A DNA stretch of 41,384 nt from positions 1 through 41,384 of the forward strand of contig JAKAKD010000033.1 of assembly GCA_021824635.1 (NCBI GenBank), in the 5' to 3' direction. The notes beneath the pieces are model-generated. The model was not told the DNA's origin. It searched no databases and saw only the letters and a program-made list of their open reading frames with translations. Shown here one piece after another: positions 35,966 through 41,384 of the stretch (positions are counted from its first letter, which is position 1; the number at the start of each line of letters is the position of its first letter). The translations under genes were made by a program, and so were the position numbers. This DNA is from Bacteroidota bacterium. GTDB taxonomy: Bacteria; Bacteroidota; Ignavibacteria; Ignavibacteriales; Melioribacteraceae.

Positions 35966-36035
35966 TTTTAACCTTTCACAAAATTTGTTGATGTGAAATT
36001 AAAAAAAAAATGGAAGAGATACATTGAAGAACTTT

Positions 36036-36632
36036 TTACTGCGGTATTATAGAGCCAATAGAAGATTTAATTAATGGCTGAGCTGTTTCCAAATTACCGG
36101 CCGGAATTGTGTAATCGAATTGAATTATCTGACCTGCTGTATTTTCAAAAACTAATTTGTAGGAGATTAGATTTTGCTTCTCTAAAATAAACTGAGAGAA
36201 ATAAATTTTGTAATGAATAAAATTACTGCTGGTAAGCTTATCATTTTTATTTTTTGTACTGATCACACCTTTGTAATAATTTAACCGCGCGCTTTTTGCC
36301 AGCGTAGTATCGCTTGTAACTACTTTGCCTACGCTCAACAATCCGCCTGTAGAATTATCAAAAAAAACATAAGTCGGTTCATAAACAAAATGATCGTTAG
36401 GATTAGATGCGTCTCGCGATTCTACTTTTTTGGAGATTGAAGTTTGTCTTAGTTCCCAATTAATCGGCGGATTAAATTTTATACCGAGTTCCTGATCGAC
36501 AACTTCAATACCAAGTTTTGATTTGTCAAAAGAGAAAAAGTCGGAATCGTTCTGATCGTTCTTCCCTTTTCCGCATGAAATAACAATAAAAGAAGAAATT
36601 ACCACTACCACAGTGAAGTTGATGAATTTCAT
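36036..36632 (-). CDS. Small lipoprotein of unknown function
   Basis: From ATG 36632 the protein has 198 aa and a clean lipoprotein signal MKFINFTVVVVISSFIVISC, with Cys20 as the lipidation site. Two upstream in-frame starts (ATG 36662 and TTG 36674) would add 10-14 charged residues in front of the signal and are less likely, though no start has a strong ribosome site. The mature part is a beta-rich globular domain (LGIEVVDQELGIKFNPPINWELRQ, HFVYEPTYVFFDNSTGGLLSVGKV) of the kind seen in PsbP-like or stress-associated lipoproteins, but I cannot assign a family. It stands alone between pdxJ and lat. Confidence 0.65.
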   Translation of the reverse strand: MKFINFTVVVVISSFIVISCGKGKNDQNDSDFFSFDKSKLGIEVVDQELGIKFNPPINWELRQTSISKKVESRDASNPNDHFVYEPTYVFFDNSTGGLLSVGKVVTSDTTLAKSARLNYYKGVISTKNKNDKLTSSNFIHYKIYFSQFILEKQNLISYKLVFENTAGQIIQFDYTIPAGNLETAQPLIKSSIGSIIPQ

Positions 36633-36840
36633 GAAGCTACTATATCTAATTATTTTTTCCATTATCAGACTCAACAGTATAGACTGCTATTCGATAATAA
36701 ATTGAAAGTGCGTTTAAATATAACTATCTTTGACAAGAAAAATTAGTTAACCTATGTGCAAGTATAAGATATTTTCGAAAATAACGGGCAGAAAAAATCT
36801 TAGGAATTATGCTGCCTCCCGCTTTGAACAAGTCTTCTAA

Positions 36841-36870
36841 TTGACTTTCCATCTTTTTTGTTCTCATAAC
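36841..36870 (+). promoter_or_regulatory. Possible promoter of the lysine aminotransferase gene
   Basis: TTGACT (36841-36846) and CATAAC (36865-36870) are separated by 18 bases. The -35 matches five of six and the -10 four of six consensus bases. It lies about 38 bases before the start codon. Confidence 0.3.
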
Positions 36871-36907
36871 TAAATTTATTTACACTTTTTAAAATTAGGT
36901 GGAACTG

Positions 36908-38269
36908 ATGGATACTTCAATCAACATACTGGATTCAGAAAAAATTAATACAACAGTTACAGCACAAAACGTTCACGAAATACTTAGCAAGAAAATGCTT
37001 GTTGATGGATTTGATTTTGTATTGGATCTGAATAATAGTAAAGGTCTTATAATAGTAGATGAAAAAACCGGAGATGAATATTTAGATTTTTTCTCATTTT
37101 TCGCTTCTTCTCCAGTCGGTATAAATCATCCAAAGATGAACACTCCTGAGTTTCGTGATGAACTTGCAACTGCGGCGATAAACAAACCATCTAATTCCGA
37201 TATTTACACAGTTGAGATGGCAAGATTTGTTGAGACACTTTCTCGTGTTGCAGTGCCGGATTATTTCAAACATCTCTTCTTTGTAGACGGCGGTGCTCTT
37301 GCAGTTGAAAACGGTTTAAAAGTTGCGTTCGATTGGAAAGTTCGTAAAAACTATATAAAAGGATACAAAGAAGAACTCGGTCATCAGGTAATTCACTTCC
37401 GAGAAGCATTTCACGGACGTTCAGGTTATACGATGTCTCTCACCAATACCGACCCTGTTAAAATTGCGCACTATCCAAAATTTAATTGGCCAAGAATTAT
37501 TAATCCAAAAATTACTTTTCCGCTTAAAGACAATCTAACTAAAATAATCAAATTAGAAAATCAGGCAGTTGAAGAAATTCACTTAGCAATAAAAAACAAT
37601 CCTAATGATATTGCAGTCATTATCATAGAACCGATACAAGGTGAAGGCGGAGATAATTTTTTCCGAAAAGAATTTTTCATAAAGCTGCGCGAAATTGCTG
37701 ATGAAAACGAAATTCTTCTGATGTTTGATGAAGTCCAAACCGGTGTAGGAATGACAGGCAAAATGTGGGCTCATGAATATTTTGTTGAACCCGATATTAT
37801 GGCTTTCGGCAAAAAAACTCATATTTGCGGTATCATGGTAAGCGATAGAATTGATGATATTTCGGAAAACGCATTTAAGAAATCGAGCCGTATTAATTCA
37901 ACTTGGGGCGGTAACTTAACAGATATGGTACGTTCGCGTAAAAGTCTTGAGATCATAGAAGAAGAAAATTTAGTAGATAACGCCCGTATGATGGGCAGTT
38001 ATCTTTTAGGCAACTTAAAAGAAATTCAAGACGAGTTTCCGGAATATGTTACACAAGCACGCGGCTTAGGATTAATGTGTTCTTTTAATTTGCCATCCGC
38101 CGATATCAGGAAGAAATTTCTTGATGAACTTTACAGAAATAAAATGATTATGCTTGGCTGCGGGAACAATTCTGTTAGATTCAGACCAACTCTAACAATA
38201 ACAAAAGAACATATTGATGATGGAATGTCAAGAATTAAAAATACGCTTCATAGTTTGCACAAACTGTAA
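36908..38269 (+). CDS. lat: L-lysine 6-transaminase
   Basis: This 453-aa class III aminotransferase moves the epsilon-amino group of lysine to 2-oxoglutarate, giving 2-aminoadipate semialdehyde and glutamate. DGFDFVLDLNNSKGLIIVDEKTGDEYLDFFSFFASSPVGINHP, FVDGGALAVENGLKVAFDWK, IIEPIQGEGGDNFF, LMFDEVQTGVGMTGKMWAHEYF and DIMAFGKKTHICG (PLP lysine at 302 or 303) follow the LAT family closely. That family differs from ornithine or GABA aminotransferases by this GKKTHICG form. The start is ATG 36908 with AGGTGG 5 bases upstream; a GTG at 36899 would overlap that site. No next enzyme of lysine breakdown is adjacent. It ends 15 bases before an IS-derived terminator. Confidence 0.92.
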   Translation: MDTSINILDSEKINTTVTAQNVHEILSKKMLVDGFDFVLDLNNSKGLIIVDEKTGDEYLDFFSFFASSPVGINHPKMNTPEFRDELATAAINKPSNSDIYTVEMARFVETLSRVAVPDYFKHLFFVDGGALAVENGLKVAFDWKVRKNYIKGYKEELGHQVIHFREAFHGRSGYTMSLTNTDPVKIAHYPKFNWPRIINPKITFPLKDNLTKIIKLENQAVEEIHLAIKNNPNDIAVIIIEPIQGEGGDNFFRKEFFIKLREIADENEILLMFDEVQTGVGMTGKMWAHEYFVEPDIMAFGKKTHICGIMVSDRIDDISENAFKKSSRINSTWGGNLTDMVRSRKSLEIIEEENLVDNARMMGSYLLGNLKEIQDEFPEYVTQARGLGLMCSFNLPSADIRKKFLDELYRNKMIMLGCGNNSVRFRPTLTITKEHIDDGMSRIKNTLHSLHKL

Positions 38270-38283
38270 AAAATTAATAATGT

Positions 38284-38351
38284 TGAGTCATCCTAAATTA
38301 GGTTGACTGTTATTTAGTTGACCTCTCTACTAGTAGAGAGGTTTTTTATTT
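38284..38351 (+). mobile_element. Solo IS3 end carrying a terminator hairpin
   Basis: This 68-base stretch matches the left end of the IS at 22178 at all but about eight positions, including the TCCTAAA and AGGTTGACTGTTATTTA words and the hairpin with T-run. The hairpin here is CCTCTCTAC-TAGTAGAGAGG, and its changes compared with the other copy keep the pairing. No right end or transposase follows; the rsmI gene begins at once. It therefore looks like an IS remnant now acting as the terminator of lat. Confidence 0.7.
38322..38348 (+). terminator. Terminator of lat within the IS remnant
   Basis: CCTCTCTACTAGTAGAGAGG is a fully self-complementary 20-base stem followed by TTTTTT. It lies about 53 bases past the lat stop and about 22 bases before the rsmI start. 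Confidence 0.78.
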
Positions 38352-38369
38352 TTGTATAAAGAGAAAATC

Positions 38370-39083
38370 ATGAACAGAGGAAAACTTTTTATTGTTGCTA
38401 CACCCATTGGCAATCTTGGCGATATAACCTACCGAGCGGTAGAAACATTAAAATTAGTAGATTTTATTCTTTGCGAAGACACTCGGGTAACAAAAATTTT
38501 ACTCGATCATTTTCAGATTAGTAAACAGTTTGTTGTTGTAAACGCACACAACGAATCTAAGATAATTGAAAAGGTTTTTGAAAGATTAGAAAGTGGTGAA
38601 TCATGCGCTCTCGTTTCAGATGCGGGAACTCCTTGCATTTCCGATCCCGGCGTTCGATTGGTTAATAAATTCATAGAGTATGGAATTGAAATTGTTGGAA
38701 TACCCGGAGCCAATGCCGCAATTATGGCTTTGAGCATAAGTGGTTTGCCTACCGATTCTTTCGTATTTGAAGGATTTCTACCACAAAAAAAGGGACGACA
38801 GAAAAAACTTAAACAGTTAGCCCAAGAAGAGAGAACAATTGTACTCTATGAATCAACATACCGCATAAAAAAACTTTTAGAAGAACTGAATGAATATATG
38901 CCGGAGAGACAAATTGTGGTTTCGCGTGAGCTAACTAAAAAATTTGAAGAGAACTGGCGAGGAAGACCGCAAGAAATACTCACCGACTTTGATAAAAAAA
39001 TTATTAAGGGAGAGTTTGTTGTTACAATCGCACCGCTCAATTGGAAAGAAAGAGAGTCAGAAAATCATTCCGAACCGTACTGA
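38370..39083 (+). CDS. rsmI: 16S rRNA (cytidine-1402-2'-O)-methyltransferase
   Basis: RsmI (237 aa) uses SAM to methylate C1402 of 16S rRNA in the decoding centre. GKLFIVATPIGNLGDITYRAVETL (start), FILCEDTRVTKILLDHF, AHNESK, LVSDAGTPCISDPGVRLV, VVGIPGANAAIMALSISGLPTDSFVFEGFLPQKKGRQKKL and the final RELTKKFEENWRG are the full tetrapyrrole-methylase-fold RsmI signature. I start at ATG 38370, which has GAGA upstream; a TTG at 38352 lies in the terminator T-run. Its 3' end overlaps the convergent apt gene by 19 bases, so the two share no separate terminator. Confidence 0.96.
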   Translation: MNRGKLFIVATPIGNLGDITYRAVETLKLVDFILCEDTRVTKILLDHFQISKQFVVVNAHNESKIIEKVFERLESGESCALVSDAGTPCISDPGVRLVNKFIEYGIEIVGIPGANAAIMALSISGLPTDSFVFEGFLPQKKGRQKKLKQLAQEERTIVLYESTYRIKKLLEELNEYMPERQIVVSRELTKKFEENWRGRPQEILTDFDKKIIKGEFVVTIAPLNWKERESENHSEPY

Positions 39084-39586
39084 ATAATTGAACGGACATC
39101 ATAAGATTTCAGCTTGTCTCTGCCATTCAAAAAGTCGAGTTCAATCAAAAAAGAAATTTGGACAACCTCACCGCCTAACTTTTCTATTAATTTACAAGCA
39201 GCTTCCATAGTCCCTCCGGTAGCAAGCAGATCATCATGGAGCAAGACTTTATCACCAGGTTGTATAGCATCTTTATGTATTTCAATAGAATCACTGCCAT
39301 ATTCAAGCAAATAGCTTTCTGAAATTTTTTCTGACGGAAGTTTGCCAGGTTTTCTTATCGGAATGAAACCTGCATTAAGTTTCTCAGCAATAATTCCGCC
39401 CAGAATAAAGCCGCGAGATTCAATTCCAGCTACTTTAGTTATTCCCTTATTCTTAGCATAATTACATAGTTCTTCTACTGAGTTATTTAGTCCTTTGGGA
39501 TTCTTTAAAAGTGTAGTAATATCTTTAAAAATAATTCCTTTTTTAGGAAAGTCGCGTACATCTCTTATTAAATCTTTTAATTCCAT
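39065..39586 (-). CDS. apt: Adenine phosphoribosyltransferase
   Basis: Apt (173 aa) salvages adenine with PRPP to AMP. ELKDLIRDVRDFPKKGIIFKDITTLLKNP is the APRT opening, GIESRGFILGGIIAEKLNAGFIPIRKPGKLP covers the flexible-loop and base-binding parts, and VLLHDDLLATGGTM is the PRPP-binding motif. ATG 39586 is chosen because GAGGT lies 5 bases upstream and the length then matches the family; a start at 39625 would overlap dusB. It is the last gene of the MFS-dusB-apt run, and its end overlaps rsmI tail to tail. Confidence 0.96.
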   Translation of the reverse strand: MELKDLIRDVRDFPKKGIIFKDITTLLKNPKGLNNSVEELCNYAKNKGITKVAGIESRGFILGGIIAEKLNAGFIPIRKPGKLPSEKISESYLLEYGSDSIEIHKDAIQPGDKVLLHDDLLATGGTMEAACKLIEKLGGEVVQISFLIELDFLNGRDKLKSYDVRSIIQYGSE

Positions 39587-39590
39587 AATT

Positions 39591-39595
39591 ACCTC
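39591..39595 (-). promoter_or_regulatory. Shine-Dalgarno deciding the apt start
   Basis: GAGGT on the minus strand lies 4-5 bases before ATG 39586, just past the dusB stop. It excludes the longer reading frame to 39625. Confidence 0.6.
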
Positions 39596-39599
39596 AACT

Positions 39600-40592
39600 T
39601 TAGTTTGAATTGTCAATCTGTTCAAAAGTATTTATTTGTTCAAGATACTTTAATAAGATTTCTTCGATCGGAGCATATTCTAATTGTTGATATAATAATT
39701 GCCGTACATCTTTAGAATTCTGTAACCCTTTTAAGTATCCAGCATAGTATTTCCTAAATGGAATTATAGCAGCACGTGGTTCCTTTAACTCAAGAGAATA
39801 TCTTAAATGCCTAAGTGCAGTATGAATCCTTTCATAAGGTGAAACTTGATTAACAGCTATACCATTCAATAATTCTTTAGCCTCCCTAAAAACCCAAGGA
39901 TGTTCAATTGCACCGCGTGCAATCATTACAGCATCGGCTCTTGTTTCATCGAATGCTCGTTTGACATCATCTGCAGTAAAGACACCGCCATTTAATGCAA
40001 CTGGAATTTTAACAACTTCTTTCACTCTTGGAATCCAATCCCAGTCCGGTTCACCACTATGCCCTTGCGTTCTAGTTCTGCAATGAATAGTTAATGCCGC
40101 CGCACCAGCGTCTTCAACCCGTTTTGCAATATCTAAAATATTTATTGAATCTGCATCCCAGCCAATTCTTGTTTTAACCGTAACTGGAATATTAACCGCT
40201 TTCACAATTGCATCTACCATACTTTGCAAGTAATAAGGATCTTTTAGAAGACCAGCACCAGCTCCCCTTGTGGCAATTTTTTTTACCCAACATCCGGCAT
40301 TTATATCTATTAAATCCGGATTTCTTGATTCGGCGATCTTTGCAGCTTCAATCATAGGTTCTAGATTACCGCCGTAAATTTGAATTCCTATCGGACGTTC
40401 CTGATCTGTAATCTCCAGCTTCTTTTCAGTTTTTTTATTTGAACGAATCAATCCGTCTGAATTAACAAATTCTGTATAAACTACATCCGCTCCTAACTCT
40501 TTGCAAAGCCTTCTATAAGCAATGTCCGTTACGTCTTCCATAGGTGCAAGCAGAAGCGCGTGTTCTATATTTATTTTTCCGACTTTAAACAT
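39600..40592 (-). CDS. dusB: tRNA-dihydrouridine synthase (DusB-like)
   Basis: This 330-aa flavoenzyme reduces uridine in the tRNA D-loop. LLLAPMEDVTDIAYRRLCKELGADVVYTEF (FMN site), QIYGGNLEPM, DINAGCWVKKIATRGAGAGLLKDP with catalytic Cys101, VKTRIGWD, HCRTRTQGHSGEPDW, ALNGGVF and ADAVMIARGAIEHPWVF follow the DusB order. The residue after the catalytic cysteine is Trp102 where nearly all family members have proline (GCP). That is unusual, but the rest is intact. Its start overlaps the MFS stop by 8 bases (translational coupling), and apt starts 14 bases after its stop. Confidence 0.93.
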   Translation of the reverse strand: MFKVGKINIEHALLLAPMEDVTDIAYRRLCKELGADVVYTEFVNSDGLIRSNKKTEKKLEITDQERPIGIQIYGGNLEPMIEAAKIAESRNPDLIDINAGCWVKKIATRGAGAGLLKDPYYLQSMVDAIVKAVNIPVTVKTRIGWDADSINILDIAKRVEDAGAAALTIHCRTRTQGHSGEPDWDWIPRVKEVVKIPVALNGGVFTADDVKRAFDETRADAVMIARGAIEHPWVFREAKELLNGIAVNQVSPYERIHTALRHLRYSLELKEPRAAIIPFRKYYAGYLKGLQNSKDVRQLLYQQLEYAPIEEILLKYLEQINTFEQIDNSN

Positions 40593-41384
40593 CTTGATGA
40601 ACTTCCATTTCTTTATTGCTTTTCAAAAAGAAGAATGCTGCAATAAAAGTAATAAATGTAAATGCGGCACCTGTAATAAAAGGATATTGGTAACCAAACG
40701 CATCGTAAGAAAATCCTCCCCATAAAGGACCTAAAACGCGTGCAAAAGCAGAAATTGACTGGCTGAATCCTAATGTTGCGCCTTGCTGATCTTCGGGTGA
40801 ATATTTTGAAATCATACCAGGAATAATTGGCTGTAGAATCCCGGATCCAACCGCCATAATCGAAATTATGATTGCAACGCCTAAAAAATTACCACCATAT
40901 GGTAAAAGTCCGAGTCCAATCATCATAAAAAAGATACCTATTAGAACAATTGTTTTATCATTTAATTTTTGCGATAGTGTTCTAATAAATCCCGCTTGAA
41001 TTGCGGCACCAACCAATCCCGTTATACCGAATAGCATTCCGGTTTGTTGATCGCTGAAATGATAAAATTTATAACCAAGTATTGCAAACGTACCATAAAT
41101 ATTAGCAATCGAAAAAATTATTAAAAAGAAGAGCACAATTAAAAATCCAATTGAAGTATTTGACATTACATGTTTGGCAAATGCGAAATCAAAAATTTTG
41201 ATTCGAATTTTTCCATCGGTTTTCTTTTCTTTCAATGATTCCGGCAACCTGAAGTATGCAAAAGTGAAAGCCGTTAAGGTGAAGAATGCGCTTCCAAATC
41301 CGGCTACATGGTATCCATACTTTGCCAGAAAAGCGCCAATTACCGGACCGAATACAAACCCTAATCCAAATGCTGCGCCAATTA
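40585..41384 (-). CDS. MFS drug/proton-antiporter-like transporter, C-terminal part (runs off right edge)
   Basis: The frame is open to the window edge and its start lies outside, so at least 266 residues are present. The first visible segment FGLGFVFGPVIGAFLAKYGYH is MFS motif C (GxxxGPxxGG-like, helix five), the mark of proton antiporters of the TetA/DHA1 group. A cytoplasmic loop RLPESLKEKKTDGKIRIKIF follows, then helices 7-12. An internal TTG at 41247 is not the real start, because the sequence before it continues the protein. It ends in ...KEMEVHQDV with the stop overlapping the dusB start. Substrate unknown. Confidence 0.85.
   Translation of the reverse strand, partial: IGAAFGLGFVFGPVIGAFLAKYGYHVAGFGSAFFTLTAFTFAYFRLPESLKEKKTDGKIRIKIFDFAFAKHVMSNTSIGFLIVLFFLIIFSIANIYGTFAILGYKFYHFSDQQTGMLFGITGLVGAAIQAGFIRTLSQKLNDKTIVLIGIFFMMIGLGLLPYGGNFLGVAIIISIMAVGSGILQPIIPGMISKYSPEDQQGATLGFSQSISAFARVLGPLWGGFSYDAFGYQYPFITGAAFTFITFIAAFFFLKSNKEMEVHQDV

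Noticed and set aside
36724-36852. 42-codon minus-strand ORF (starts MESQLEDLFKAGG) between the lipoprotein gene and lat
   Set aside because: It has an ATG and reads plausibly, but has no ribosome site, no recognised family, and overlaps the likely lat promoter. It may be a chance frame or a remnant.
41245-41247. TTG as the start of the right-edge MFS gene
   Set aside because: The frame continues upstream with motif C and membrane segments to the window edge.

Overview
The window is AT-rich, compact bacterial chromosome with about 28 to 30 real genes, almost all housekeeping or central metabolism. Several features fit the Bacteroidota/Chlorobi group, most likely Ignavibacteria: the two four-helix-bundle (23S rRNA intervening-sequence type) genes, a DUF3417-type glucan phosphorylase, an orphan PqqD-like gene, L-lysine 6-transaminase and a CIRCE-controlled groESL. 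This is an inference from protein style, because no rRNA is present to confirm it. Unlike many Bacteroidota, many genes here have good Shine-Dalgarno sequences, and the groES promoter is of the classical TTGACA/TATATT type.

Layout. 1-198 holds the start of a nucleotidyltransferase that runs off the left edge. 425-3695 (minus) is a sugar-nucleotide operon in transcription order: Gfo/Idh/MocA dehydrogenase (WbpB/WlbA type), acetyltransferase (WbpD), a four-helix-bundle insert, and DegT/DnrJ aminotransferase (WbpE). It would make a UDP-2,3-diacetamido-glucuronate type precursor for surface polysaccharide. 3804-7753 (plus) holds a POT-like peptide/proton symporter and cydAB (cytochrome bd oxidase). 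7839-13261 (minus) holds sthA transhydrogenase, an unknown 312-aa protein, a second four-helix-bundle gene and alpha-glucan phosphorylase. 13470-22157 (plus) holds plsY, an HtrA protease, purB, a large Asp-box lipoprotein, and groES-groEL behind CIRCE. 22178-23188 is an IS3-family element whose orfA appears to have collapsed onto orfB.

23247-36632 (minus) holds a phosphofructokinase with pyrophosphate-type active-site residues, a UvrD/PcrA helicase, an M29-like aminopeptidase, an ORF6N protein and an outer-membrane barrel. These are followed by a peptide-use operon (OPT importer, PqqD-like, PepD dipeptidase, MFSD1-like transporter), then a TIGR02757 protein, pdxJ and a lipoprotein. 36908-39083 (plus) holds lysine 6-transaminase, an IS-derived terminator and rsmI. 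39065-41384 (minus) holds an MFS antiporter running off the right edge, dusB and apt.

The most interesting structure is that both four-helix-bundle genes are bounded by perfect 13-14 bp inverted repeats, with unrelated sequence in the two cases, so each transcript could fold the ORF into a stem-closed loop, as in rRNA intervening sequences. Peptide use is a recurring theme (POT, OPT, MFSD1-like, PepD, M29, PqqD-like). Several hairpins and an IS end are placed as intercistronic or terminator elements.
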